Positions 24,678 to 34,105 of a stretch of 38,066 nt of DNA are shown piece by piece. The stretch is from assembly GCF_009669305.1 (NCBI RefSeq), contig NZ_SADB01000030.1:1-38066 (forward strand), in the 5' to 3' direction. The notes under the pieces were generated by a model, which saw only the letters and a list, made by a program, of their open reading frames with translations, ran no database searches and was not told the DNA's origin. The stretch is from Ancylomarina sp. 16SWW S1-10-2. GTDB lineage: Bacteria > Bacteroidota > Bacteroidia > Bacteroidales > Marinifilaceae. Each line of letters begins with the position of its first letter. Positions within the stretch are counted from its first letter, which is position 1. A program made the translations under genes and the position numbers.

Positions 24678-27600
24678 TTATAAGTTAATTCTTAAGCCCA
24701 AGCTAAATGACTTTGACTGTGGCATGGTTACCTCATCGTAACCAGAGAGCAAAGAAGACGAACCAAAAGCGCTCACTTCTGGGTCTACTCCTGAATAATT
24801 TGTAATCGTAAATAAGTTCGTCGCTTGAGCAAAAATTTTAATTCCTTCAAGCTTTAGCTTTTCTACAATTGGTTTAGGTAAATAATAAGCCAACACAAGC
24901 CTCTTTAAGCGAATAAATGAGGCATCCTCATAAAAGCGTGAGCTTGTTCGACTGGTGATATAATTATTTGAACTAGTTATAGATTTATTTGTTAAAGCTG
25001 GTTCATCAGTAACATCACCAACATTTTTCCAATAATTTAAAACATCTGGAGATAAATTGTAGGCTTCTGTCGTTGAATAAGTATGTAATAAGGCTGCTGT
25101 TCCATTCATCATTTTTTTTCCTGACACAAAAGTTAATGATGCATTTAGTTCAAAGCTCTTAAAAGTAAATGAATTGTTCATTCCTCCTGTTAAAGTTGGA
25201 ATTCCAGATCCAAATGGTTTTCTATTTGCATCATCCGTGGGTGCTTCATCACTTAAAACTCCATTGGCATATTGCCAAACTGGATTCCCCGTTACAGGAT
25301 TTACGCCTTGCCAATCATGAAGGTAGAATTGAGCTGCTTCCTTCCCTTTTTTGAAATACTTATAAGCCTGATCAGCTTGCCATATTTCTTCACCAGCATA
25401 ATTCATTTCGAGAACTTCATTTTTATTGTAAGCCATTGTTAAAAGTATATTCCATTTAAAATCGCTATCAATCAAATTACAATCAAGGTTTAACTCAACT
25501 CCAGTATTCTTCATTTTACCTAAATTCACCCACTGTTTATCGTAACCAGAAATTGCTACAACATCAGTAAATAGAAGTAAGTTATTAACCTCCTTAGAAT
25601 AATAATCTAAAGTTACTTTCAGGCTTTCATGAAAGAATGATACATCTATTCCAAAATCAAAATTCTTCGTTTTTTCCCAAGAAATATCCAATTCGGCTCC
25701 ATTTTCTTCGGATAAAATTAGCTTACCTGCGTAATTTAAATTTTGTGGATGAGTTTGGTATGTTCTAAAAGCACCATATGTATAAGTTGATTGCTCTACA
25801 CCCGAATATCCAAAACTAGAACGTAATTTCAATAAATTCAAAAAAGAATTATCAGTGTCAGATTTCAAGATCCATCCTGCAGAAAATGCAGGGAAAATTA
25901 TATAGCGATTGTTTTTTCTGAAACGAGATGAACCATCAACTCTATATGTAACTCCTGCAAAAATTCTATGTTTAAAATTATAGTTAAATCGACCAAACCA
26001 GGAAGCTAAAGCATATTTTCTTCTCTCAGTGTCGTAGTCATTAAGCTTAAGATTTGCACTGGTGCTTATTCGCCAAAGATCTTCAAAAAACACTTCTTCT
26101 TCTTTTTGTCTTGACTGTTCAAGACTTTGCCCTAAAACAAATTTTAAGGAATGATCTCCAAAAGTTCTATATCCATTTAACGTATTTGTAATAACCCATT
26201 TTCGTGAATAACCATCATTTTCAATAGTATTCTTTTTATCAGGAAATGCACCACTTCTATAAGCAGAAATAGCATCAGTTTCAATTAAATTAACTCCAAA
26301 ATCAAAACGATAGGATAACCAATTTGTTAATTCTAAATCGAGATATACATTTGCGATTGTATAAGTATCATAAACTTCACCCTTTCCTGTTTTTGCCATA
26401 GCAAGAGGATTTTCAGAATACTGTCCAAAAGGATTACCCATATTATCAAAACGATAATCTCCTTTATCATTATAAACAGATACATTTGGAGCTTTTAAAA
26501 TAGCATCGCGATATATTTTTGGAGCTAATAATGAATTATTTTCTTCAGATGTAATTGCCAAATTAGCTCCTACTCTAGCTCTATCATGAATACTTTGTTG
26601 GAAATTAAATCGGCCAGTATATTTCTTATAATCTGATTCTATAATATAGCTTTCTTGATTTATCTGAGAAAAGCTCATATAAAAGAAACCATTGTGAGTT
26701 TTATTCTGAACTGATAAACTTAATTTATTTCCTACTGCATTACGCACTACAAGATCGTACCAATTTGTATTAACCTGATTTGGAAATAATACCCCATAAT
26801 AGGTACTATAAAATTCAGAGTATTCATCTGCATTCATCAAATCAGGTTTTCCAACAGGCTTTGATAGACTGGTTTCATATAAGAAACTCGCACTAAGACC
26901 CCTCTTTTTTGGTTTTTTCGTTGTAATTAAAATTACACCAGCTGCCCCTCTCGAACCATATATTGAAGTGGAATACGCATCCTTAAGTACTGAAATAGAT
27001 TCAATATCTTCAGTATTGACCATATTCAAACCATTCTTCTTAAACTCATCGGATTCGTGAAGATCATTAAAAACATAGTTATTTAAATAGTTAAAGTTCG
27101 TTCCAGAAAAAGTTTTATAGGTAATACTATTTAAATTTTCTTCGCTTGAAAAAAGTGGTACCCCATCAACGACAATTAATGGACTATTCGCATTTGGTTG
27201 AAGTGAAGTTACACCTCTAATAGCAATTATAGAAGTACTACCAGGTACTCCCGAACTTTTTTGAAACCATAAACCACTGGCAGTTCCTGCTAAAACATCA
27301 TCAAAATCATTTGGAACTTCTCCACTCACCAGAGGTGAAACAGAGCTCACAGCTCCTAATAATTCACGAGTTTCTTCTTCACCATAACCTATTATATTGA
27401 CTTCCTTTAAACTAATCATATTTGGCTTTAATCGAATATCTTCAATTATATTCAAACCTACAACATATTCAAAATCAACAAAACCAATAGCAGTAACTAG
27501 AAGAGAATCTCCAATATGACATTTCAAATTATAATAACCATCCTTATCACTAGCTGTACCATAAACTTGATTCTTGACCCGAATAGAAGCACCAACTATT

Positions 27601-28106
27601 GGTTCGCTATCATCATCACATAATACGCGTCCCAGCACGATCTTTTCAATTCGAATCAAATCGGCTTTTTGAACTTGGTATGACGATTTCAAAAGTGTCA
27701 TTGGAACAACTGCACCCGCTTCTTTAATGATAATTTTATTTCTATATACAATGAAGTTTAAGCCTATTGGTGTTAATACAAAACTTAATAATGAGACTAA
27801 AGGCGCACTCTCTTGCGGTAAAGATTTAATCTTTAAATTTTTGAATTTTTCTGAATTATAAACAAATGAAAAATCGGATTGATCTTCTAGCTGTTCAAGA
27901 AAATCCTCTAAACTCATATTATCACTCATATAATTTAGCGAAATGAGGTTTGATTGAGAATAAGAATTTGTAGAAATAAAAAGACATAAAAAAAGCAAAA
28001 CCAAGAACATATCTAACCTGAATCTGTTATATATAACAGCAGATTCACAAACAAATAAAGATTTGTTTGTTTTGTGTAGATATTTTTTCTTAATTTTGCA
28101 GCACAT
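24678..28106 (-). CDS. STN-domain SusC-family TonB-dependent transducer (1142 aa)
   Basis: A long basic N-terminus precedes a hydrophobic signal segment (about 33-50, MFLVLLFLCLFISTNSYSQS). An STN domain follows (about 55-127; MSLEDFLEQLEDQSDFSFVY), then a CarboxypepD_reg domain (about 155-225), VNIIGYG and the plug with ANSPLIVVDGVPLFS and YGSRGAAGVILITTKKPK, and the barrel to the C-terminus. The STN domain in FecA-type receptors contacts the FecR anti-sigma factor, matching the fecR and sigma genes directly upstream. So this protein likely reports substrate binding as well as transporting it. It has no SusD of its own immediately downstream; a kelch-like gene takes that place. M33 is an alternative start. 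Confidence 0.93.
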   Translation of the reverse strand: MCCKIKKKYLHKTNKSLFVCESAVIYNRFRLDMFLVLLFLCLFISTNSYSQSNLISLNYMSDNMSLEDFLEQLEDQSDFSFVYNSEKFKNLKIKSLPQESAPLVSLLSFVLTPIGLNFIVYRNKIIIKEAGAVVPMTLLKSSYQVQKADLIRIEKIVLGRVLCDDDSEPIVGASIRVKNQVYGTASDKDGYYNLKCHIGDSLLVTAIGFVDFEYVVGLNIIEDIRLKPNMISLKEVNIIGYGEEETRELLGAVSSVSPLVSGEVPNDFDDVLAGTASGLWFQKSSGVPGSTSIIAIRGVTSLQPNANSPLIVVDGVPLFSSEENLNSITYKTFSGTNFNYLNNYVFNDLHESDEFKKNGLNMVNTEDIESISVLKDAYSTSIYGSRGAAGVILITTKKPKKRGLSASFLYETSLSKPVGKPDLMNADEYSEFYSTYYGVLFPNQVNTNWYDLVVRNAVGNKLSLSVQNKTHNGFFYMSFSQINQESYIIESDYKKYTGRFNFQQSIHDRARVGANLAITSEENNSLLAPKIYRDAILKAPNVSVYNDKGDYRFDNMGNPFGQYSENPLAMAKTGKGEVYDTYTIANVYLDLELTNWLSYRFDFGVNLIETDAISAYRSGAFPDKKNTIENDGYSRKWVITNTLNGYRTFGDHSLKFVLGQSLEQSRQKEEEVFFEDLWRISTSANLKLNDYDTERRKYALASWFGRFNYNFKHRIFAGVTYRVDGSSRFRKNNRYIIFPAFSAGWILKSDTDNSFLNLLKLRSSFGYSGVEQSTYTYGAFRTYQTHPQNLNYAGKLILSEENGAELDISWEKTKNFDFGIDVSFFHESLKVTLDYYSKEVNNLLLFTDVVAISGYDKQWVNLGKMKNTGVELNLDCNLIDSDFKWNILLTMAYNKNEVLEMNYAGEEIWQADQAYKYFKKGKEAAQFYLHDWQGVNPVTGNPVWQYANGVLSDEAPTDDANRKPFGSGIPTLTGGMNNSFTFKSFELNASLTFVSGKKMMNGTAALLHTYSTTEAYNLSPDVLNYWKNVGDVTDEPALTNKSITSSNNYITSRTSSRFYEDASFIRLKRLVLAYYLPKPIVEKLKLEGIKIFAQATNLFTITNYSGVDPEVSAFGSSSLLSGYDEVTMPQSKSFSLGLRINL

Positions 28107-28179
28107 AATGTTGGTTGAAGTAAGTCTTTTTATTTCAATTCCATTTACTTGACAAGTAAATTTACTACATGTTATTCAG

Positions 28180-28207
28180 ATACCGAAGAGCTGCCACTTT
28201 TCGGTAT
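28180..28207. terminator. Hairpin between fecR and the STN-SusC gene
   Basis: ATACCGAA and TTCGGTAT form an 8-base stem with a 12-base loop, with eight T residues after it on the plus strand. On the minus strand, the direction of the genes, the poly-A side comes first, so it would weakly stop fecR transcription at best. It may separate regulator and transporter expression. Confidence 0.5.
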
Positions 28208-28216
28208 TTTTTTTGA

Positions 28217-29227
28217 TTAATATTTCTTAGACTCCTTAATCATAACCACATCACCTTCAATTGAATAAGAGAACTCATTGGTCATTTCAAGAATTTTAAA
28301 AATTTCATCAATATTTTCATTTTCGAACTCTGCAGTGATTCTTAAGTCTTCTAGACTGCCATCTACCAACTTAATTTTCACGCCGTACATTCTATATATT
28401 GATTTTGACATTTCAGAGAAACTTGCATTTTTAAAATACAATGCTTTCTCCATCCAAGCTATATCTTTGGAGTTATCCACATTTAGTTTATCAATCGAAT
28501 TCCTACCCTTATTTATAATTCCTTTATTACCAGGAAGAAGAATTAAAGACTCAGCTTTCGATGCTTCAAAAGCAACTCGACCTGTTAATACAGATGTTGA
28601 AATTTGCTCATCCTCAGGATATGCTTGAATATTAAATGATGTACCTAATACCTGAACTTTGCTATTTTCAAGTCTTATAACAAATGGTTTAGTCTCATCT
28701 CTAGCTACATCAAAAAATGCTTCTCCTTCAAGATACAGCTTACGTTCACTAGACTCAGAATTAATCTTATACTTTAAACGACTATCTCCATTCAAATATA
28801 CCGTAGAACCATCAGATAATAATTGAGTTTGTTGACTTCCAGCATCTGCCTCAACCAAATCGTATCCAATTAAGTTTAAATGAGAAAAAGGATCAGACAC
28901 TTCGTAATAACTTAATGCCCCTAAAGAAATAAAAGCCACAATAGAAGCTGCAACCTTCATCCATCCCATTGATTTCTTTTTAGCAACATGCTTATTAAAA
29001 TCAACCACTCTAGTTTCTATACCAACTCTATTCTTTATATCTGTAAAGACACGTTTTTTATCTTCATCGTCAACCACAAGAAGTATCTCCTCCCATTGCT
29101 GACGCTGAAGCTCAAAAAACTGCTTATTTTCTGGTTTTTCCAACAACCAGTTATTAAACAAGTCCTGCTCTTCTTTATTAGCACTATTGGCTAATATTTT
29201 ATTTATTATATATTGAACTTCACTCAT
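28217..29227 (-). CDS. fecR: FecR-family anti-sigma factor
   Basis: The 336-residue protein has a cytoplasmic N-terminal region (about 1-88) that would hold the sigma factor, and one membrane helix (about 89-110, WMKVAASIVAFISLGALSYY). A periplasmic FecR domain follows (about 125-220; LLSDGSTVYLNGDSRLKY, RKLYLEGEAFFDV, FVIRLENSKVQVLGTSFNI), then a C-terminal DUF4974/STN-like domain (about 258-330; DIAWMEKALYFKNASFSEMS). The family passes a signal from a TonB-dependent receptor to an ECF sigma factor. Its neighbours are exactly those partners: the sigma gene 150 bases upstream and an STN-containing SusC downstream. The upstream gap carries a promoter-like motif. Confidence 0.95.
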   Translation of the reverse strand: MSEVQYIINKILANSANKEEQDLFNNWLLEKPENKQFFELQRQQWEEILLVVDDEDKKRVFTDIKNRVGIETRVVDFNKHVAKKKSMGWMKVAASIVAFISLGALSYYEVSDPFSHLNLIGYDLVEADAGSQQTQLLSDGSTVYLNGDSRLKYKINSESSERKLYLEGEAFFDVARDETKPFVIRLENSKVQVLGTSFNIQAYPEDEQISTSVLTGRVAFEASKAESLILLPGNKGIINKGRNSIDKLNVDNSKDIAWMEKALYFKNASFSEMSKSIYRMYGVKIKLVDGSLEDLRITAEFENENIDEIFKILEMTNEFSYSIEGDVVMIKESKKY

Positions 29228-29256
29228 TTGTTATCTCGAAATAATAGCTTTTAATA

Positions 29257-29293
29257 TTAAGACCCTAGATTCTATAAATATCACTAAAAAGAA
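29257..29293 (-). promoter_or_regulatory. Promoter-like motif upstream of fecR
   Basis: Plus strand TTAAGACCCTAG, then TCTATAAATATCAC and TAAAAAG. On the gene's strand this is CTTTTTAG, about 15 bases, then CTAGGGTCTTAA, starting 30 bases before the fecR start codon. The position between the sigma gene and fecR is where an ECF-dependent promoter is expected. Related elements lie at 17772-17812 and 13621-13661. Confidence 0.5.
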
Positions 29294-29377
29294 TTTGATT
29301 TTATTTAAAAAAAATAATAAAACTCAAAACAAACACAACCATATCAACATTTATGAAGACAATGACAAACTCCGGTT

Positions 29378-29947
29378 TTATTTCTTTTTTCTGGAAAAAT
29401 CACCCAAAGATTGACTAATTTTCTTCATAGCTATTCTCATTTGGGTATCAACGGTATTGACAGAAATATTTAGTTCTGAAGCAACTTCTTTATATTTAAG
29501 ACCATCAAAACGAATCATCTTAAAAATTGCTTTACACTTTTTTGGTAAACTTTCAACGGAGGTACTGAGAACATCTTGTAATTCATGAGCCTGCATAACT
29601 TCATCAGGAAGTGCAACAGTATCTGAAATATGATATGCTACTTCATCAAGCGACTCATTACTAATTCTAGAATTATCTCGGATATAATTTAAAGAAAGGT
29701 TACGAACAGAGATAAATAAATAACTTTCAAAGTTCTTTATTTGATCTAATTCTGATCGTTTCTGCCAAATACGACAAAATACGTCAGATACAACCTCTTC
29801 AGCCAATGGTTTATTTTTTAAATATTGAAAAGATGTTGCATACATTTTTGAGTAAAACAAATTATAGATTTGTTCAAACGCACGCTCATCATCCTTCGTC
29901 GAAAGTTGATGTACTAACTTTTTAATATTATCAGGATTAATTGGCAA
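29378..29947 (-). CDS. ECF RNA polymerase sigma factor (FecI/RpoE type)
   Basis: This is a 189-residue group 4 sigma factor. Region 2 (about 20-85) has FEQIYNLFYSKMYATSFQYL and AEEVVSDVFCRIWQKR, which bind the polymerase and -10 DNA. Region 4 (about 125-180) has SLPKKCKAIFKMIRFDGLKY and the helix-turn-helix EVASELNISVNTVDTQMRIA. It is the first gene of the regulatory cassette, followed by fecR and the STN-SusC. It should be held inactive by FecR until the receptor is loaded, then drive this locus. No consensus promoter could be identified before it (one-mismatch TTATTTTG only). Confidence 0.95.
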   Translation of the reverse strand: MPINPDNIKKLVHQLSTKDDERAFEQIYNLFYSKMYATSFQYLKNKPLAEEVVSDVFCRIWQKRSELDQIKNFESYLFISVRNLSLNYIRDNSRISNESLDEVAYHISDTVALPDEVMQAHELQDVLSTSVESLPKKCKAIFKMIRFDGLKYKEVASELNISVNTVDTQMRIAMKKISQSLGDFSRKKK

Positions 29948-30126
29948 GTTTAGTCAGGTTATTCGTTTTTGGGTCGCGTAAAATTGCAAAATAAAGTCAA
30001 TATATCTACATGATTTAAATATTATTTTCCACACTTCATTGAATCAACAACGAAACACTCATTGCAAAGCATTAAATATCAGAGGAGAGTATCACATTTG
30101 AAATTAATTAGTAAAAATACTAAAAT

Positions 30127-31056
30127 TCACTTTCCATCCTGGCTAACCAAACTATCATCACCGCAACTTCCATTTATTTCGGGCTGAAGCGTAACATGAT
30201 TAATATCAAATTTATCATCTAAAACATGCTTTATATGATGTAGAATCTCATCAACTTGGCTCAAACTTAAATCTTTTTTAAAGCTAATGTGAGCTTCAAG
30301 GTTTATTTGTTTATCATCCAGTTGCCAAACATGAACATGATGAATATTAGTTACTTCTGGAATATTTTGAAGTTCTCTATTTATATCTTCTAAATTAATT
30401 TTGGATGGTGCAAACTGCATTAATATTCTCACACTTTCTTTTATTAATCCCCAACTTGAATAAACGAGATAAAGTGCAATTCCAATAGAAAGAACGGGAT
30501 CAACCCATGCAACATCCCATAAATACATAGCTAAACCGCCTAACACAACCGCAACAGAGGAAATCATATCTGTAAATAAATGCAAATACGCTGCTCGCAT
30601 ATTCATATTTTCTTTTGCATCCTTTTGCACTAATAAAACGCTCAACCCATTCAAGACAATTGATAAACCACCTAGCATCATGACCAAACCAGACTGCACC
30701 TCTATAGGTTCCGAAAAGCGAAATATAGCTTCCTTTAATAAGAAAAATGCAATCACAATTAAGGACACAGCATTAATTAGAGCAGCCAAAATTTCTGCTC
30801 GTTTGTATCCATATGTTTGAGCAGACGTTTGATTTTTTTTGGATAATTTGCTCGCAAACCACGAAAGAATAAGAGATAATACATCACTAAAGTTATGCAA
30901 CGCATCAGACATTAAAGCTAAACTCCCTGATATGAAACCTCCTATAAGCTGTGCAACTGTAATACCTATATTTAAAAGTATAGCAATTCCAAGATTTCTA
31001 CCTTTCAAATTACCATGATCGTGTTTATGTCCATGCTCGTGTTTATGATCTTCCAT
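30127..31056 (-). CDS. Cation diffusion facilitator (CzcD/ZnT-like) efflux protein
   Basis: The 309-residue protein begins with a His-rich cytoplasmic tail (HEHGHKHDHG) that binds metal. Six membrane segments follow, with the CDF metal site seen as SDALHNFSD (Asp51, His54 and Asp58 region) in helix 2 and HLFTD around residue 160 in helix 5. The C-terminal cytoplasmic domain (about 210-290) contains IHHVHVWQLDDKQINLEAHI, a typical dimerising ferredoxin-like fold. CDF proteins export Zn, Co or Cd in exchange for protons. Zinc is the likely substrate by similarity to CzcD. It stands alone, with divergent spacing to the histidine kinase gene and no visible metal regulator nearby. Confidence 0.92.
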   Translation of the reverse strand: MEDHKHEHGHKHDHGNLKGRNLGIAILLNIGITVAQLIGGFISGSLALMSDALHNFSDVLSLILSWFASKLSKKNQTSAQTYGYKRAEILAALINAVSLIVIAFFLLKEAIFRFSEPIEVQSGLVMMLGGLSIVLNGLSVLLVQKDAKENMNMRAAYLHLFTDMISSVAVVLGGLAMYLWDVAWVDPVLSIGIALYLVYSSWGLIKESVRILMQFAPSKINLEDINRELQNIPEVTNIHHVHVWQLDDKQINLEAHISFKKDLSLSQVDEILHHIKHVLDDKFDINHVTLQPEINGSCGDDSLVSQDGK

Positions 31057-31518
31057 TGGTTTATTCGAAATTTTGAAATGAGTATATGAGTTTTAAACCT
31101 TTAATATGTAGTTATAAAGATAGAAATATAATTCTTATCTAAATTCATTATCAAAGCATTCTAATAAATATTAATAGACGTCTTAAATGATGTAAAACTA
31201 GTCATAACAAAAGAGATCATAAGAACTACTTTTATGTTTTTGCCAATAGACAGATGGGAAGAAGAATTAAATATAAGGAGTAAAAATAAGCAACTTTTCA
31301 ATTTTATCTCAAGCAGATTTCATGTAAACTAGATCTATTCCATCTTGTAAATTAATTATCCAACAGATAGATACATTTTTATTTCAAAACCATCCATCAA
31401 CTTGATTTTAACACTATTTTTTAAGAAAAATAAAACTAGACAAATCGTTATAAAATTAGGATCTTTCTTTTTTAACAAAAACGTATGCCAATAGTAAAAA
31501 AAACTATATTTTAGATCC
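31057..31518. other. Divergent intergenic region
   Basis: These 460 bases separate the CDF gene (minus) and the histidine kinase gene (plus). The region is AT-rich, with no gene, RNA or clear TAnnTTTG promoter. TATATTTT just before the kinase start is too close to the start codon to count with confidence. Confidence 0.4.
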
Positions 31519-33990
31519 ATGAATGAATTTTCTACTCTAAGATCAAACGTACTCGAATTACTATATAAAGGCATATCAGAAAATGTCTTACTAAATAAAA
31601 TTGTAGAAAATGCCGAAAAATTTTCGCCTAAATCATTATGCTCCATTTTATATTTGAACGAAGACGGAACTCTCCTATTGCATGGCGCAGGTCCTAGTCT
31701 TCCTGATTTTTATAATAAAGCAATACACCGTTTCCCAGTCGGTTTTGGAAGTGGATCATGTGGAACAGCTGCCCATACAGGTAAAAGAGTTGTTGTAGAA
31801 GATATAAGCACTCACCCATATTGGGATAATATTAAAGATTTAGCAAAAAAAGCAAATTTAGCTTCTTGTTGGTCTGAACCTATAATAGATCCTTCGGGTA
31901 AAATATTAGGTACATTTGCGATCTATCATAGATCTATTCATACGCCCAATGCTTCTGATCTTGAATTAATTTCCAACTTAGCTGATCTCACCGCAATTGT
32001 TATAGATAGGTGTAGAATGATTGATCAGTTGGAAGAAAGCAAAAACAAATATAAAACATTGGCAGATGCCAGTTATGAGGCAGTTTGTATTCTAGATGGA
32101 GATAAAATTATTGAGGCCAACCAAAGAGCATCAAGAATGACTGGCTATTCGGATATGGAGTTAAATCAAATGTCTATCCATAGCTTTATTCCTAAAGAAA
32201 ATTGGAATACACAGTTAAAAAATGAAACTAAATATCAATTTGAAACAGTAGCCATAAAAAATGATGGTTCTAAGATAAATGTTATTGTAAATGTAAAGAA
32301 TTCTGTTTTTAATAATAAAACCGTTTCACTCATTTCAATTAATGACATCACACACCTTAAACAAACCGAAACTGAATTAAAAATATTATCCCAATCTGTA
32401 ATTCAGAGCCCTGTATCTTTAGTCGTAACAGATTATGATGGTAAAATTGAATTTGTAAACCCCAAGTTTTTAGAAATTACAGGATATAAATCTCATGAGG
32501 TAAAAGGAAAGAACCCAAGAATACTTAGTTCTGGAAACACATCAATAAATACATATCAAAACTTATGGGAAACAATTAAATCAGGACAAGAATGGCATGG
32601 CGAACTGCAAAATAAGAAAAAGGATGGCAGTTTATTTTGGGAAAAAGTAAGTGTATCTGCTTTAAAAGATGATGAAGGAAAGATTACTCATTTTATAGCT
32701 GTTAAAGAAGATATAACTGATAAAAAGCGCCTAGAAACCATCCAACAAATGACGCTAAACATATCGAATGCTGTTTTTACTCACGAAACACTATTCGATT
32801 TTATAGAGTACATACGCTGTCAATTGGGCAAACTAATAGATACAACTAATTTTTTTGTTGCCTTATACAACAATAAAACTGAAACATTCAGTCTACCTTT
32901 TCATAAAGATAAATTAGATTCGTTTGAATCATTTCCTAAAGCTGGAACCATATCGGGTTGGGTTGTTGATAATAATAAATCACTACTGGCCAATACTAAA
33001 ATATTAGATGAGATGGAATCGAGAGGTGAAATCGAATTACACGGTGCACCGTCCAAAATATGGCTAGGTATGCCACTAAAGGGGAATAAAGAAGAAGTTA
33101 TTGGTGTACTTGTTATTCAATCGTACGAAGATGAAAATATAGTAACCGAAAAAGATAAAGAAGTACTAGAACTCGTTTCTCATCAAGTTAGTATTTCGAT
33201 CCAGAAAAAACAAAACGAAGATGAATTACGAATAGCCCTAATAAAAGCAACAGAATCTGACCGATTAAAATCTTCTTTTTTAGCCACCATGTCTCATGAA
33301 TTACGAACACCCTTAAATGCTGTTTTAGGTTTTTCAAACTTAGTTGATCTAGACACTCCGATTGATACTGCTATTGAATTTTGTCAAATAATTAATCAAA
33401 GTGGATTCCAGCTTCTAAATCTGGTAGAAGATCTATTTGATATCTCCTCAATTCAATCGGGAAATGTGAAGTTTGAATACAAAAAATGCTATGTCTCAGG
33501 AATTCTTCATGAAGTTGAAGACATTATTATAGCTGAACAAAAAGCAACAAATAAAACTCATTTAGAATTAAAACTAATTCTACCACCTGATGCTAATGAT
33601 ATTTTTATAGAAACAGATTCCAAACGTTTCATGCAAATATTTATAAATCTCCTTAAAAATGCTTTAAAGTTTACTCAAAAAGGTCAGGTTGAATTTGGGT
33701 TCAAAGAGGTCAATAAGGATTCGAACAAGCTAATTGAGTTTTTTGTAAAGGATACCGGAATTGGAATTTCACCCGATATGAAAAAGAACATCTTTGACAT
33801 GTTCCGACAAGCAAACGAAAGTAGTTCTAGAGAGTATGAAGGCACAGGTATTGGTCTTTCAATCTCTAAAAAATTAGTAGAACTAATGGGTGGTAAAATA
33901 GAGTTAAAAACTAAACTAAAAGAAGGCTCAACATTTTTCTTTACCCTTCCTAGCTTACAAATAGAAAAAAATAAATTGATTAAAAACTAA
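31519..33990 (+). CDS. GAF-PAS-PAS-GAF sensor histidine kinase
   Basis: The 823-residue protein has no membrane segment, so it senses a cytosolic signal. Order of domains: GAF (about 15-165; GFGSGSCGTAAHTGKRVVVEDI), PAS (about 178-285), PAS with PAC (about 290-405; FVNPKFLEITGYKSHEVKGK), a second GAF (about 410-560), HisKA with FLATMSHELRTPLNAV (phospho-accepting His593), and HATPase (about 680-810; NLLKNALKFT, DTGIGISPD, GTGIGLSISKKL). There is no receiver domain and no response regulator next to it, so its partner is encoded elsewhere. The first GAF resembles those of light- or redox-sensing kinases, but no ligand Cys can be assigned. It ends at a bidirectional terminator shared with the transporter gene. 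Confidence 0.93.
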   Translation: MNEFSTLRSNVLELLYKGISENVLLNKIVENAEKFSPKSLCSILYLNEDGTLLLHGAGPSLPDFYNKAIHRFPVGFGSGSCGTAAHTGKRVVVEDISTHPYWDNIKDLAKKANLASCWSEPIIDPSGKILGTFAIYHRSIHTPNASDLELISNLADLTAIVIDRCRMIDQLEESKNKYKTLADASYEAVCILDGDKIIEANQRASRMTGYSDMELNQMSIHSFIPKENWNTQLKNETKYQFETVAIKNDGSKINVIVNVKNSVFNNKTVSLISINDITHLKQTETELKILSQSVIQSPVSLVVTDYDGKIEFVNPKFLEITGYKSHEVKGKNPRILSSGNTSINTYQNLWETIKSGQEWHGELQNKKKDGSLFWEKVSVSALKDDEGKITHFIAVKEDITDKKRLETIQQMTLNISNAVFTHETLFDFIEYIRCQLGKLIDTTNFFVALYNNKTETFSLPFHKDKLDSFESFPKAGTISGWVVDNNKSLLANTKILDEMESRGEIELHGAPSKIWLGMPLKGNKEEVIGVLVIQSYEDENIVTEKDKEVLELVSHQVSISIQKKQNEDELRIALIKATESDRLKSSFLATMSHELRTPLNAVLGFSNLVDLDTPIDTAIEFCQIINQSGFQLLNLVEDLFDISSIQSGNVKFEYKKCYVSGILHEVEDIIIAEQKATNKTHLELKLILPPDANDIFIETDSKRFMQIFINLLKNALKFTQKGQVEFGFKEVNKDSNKLIEFFVKDTGIGISPDMKKNIFDMFRQANESSSREYEGTGIGLSISKKLVELMGGKIELKTKLKEGSTFFFTLPSLQIEKNKLIKN

Positions 33991-34052
33991 ACCCTTTGTC
34001 AATAATGATAATACTATAGTGCTAAAATAATCCATATAGGAACTAGCTAAAA

Positions 34053-34078
34053 AAACCACTTCAAAATTGAAGTGGTTT
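34053..34078. terminator. Bidirectional terminator between kinase and transporter genes
   Basis: AAACCACTTCAA and TTGAAGTGGTTT are exact inverted copies around two bases, with A runs before and T runs after. It serves both convergent genes. Confidence 0.85.
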
Positions 34079-34105
34079 AATTTTTTCTCTCAAAAAAGCT
34101 ATATT

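Noticed and set aside
28278-28628. 116-codon plus-strand frame inside fecR
   Set aside because: Opposite-strand shadow of a clear FecR gene.
31356-31646. 96-codon minus-strand frame at the start of the histidine kinase
   Set aside because: Overlaps the GAF domain of the kinase and shows no protein features.
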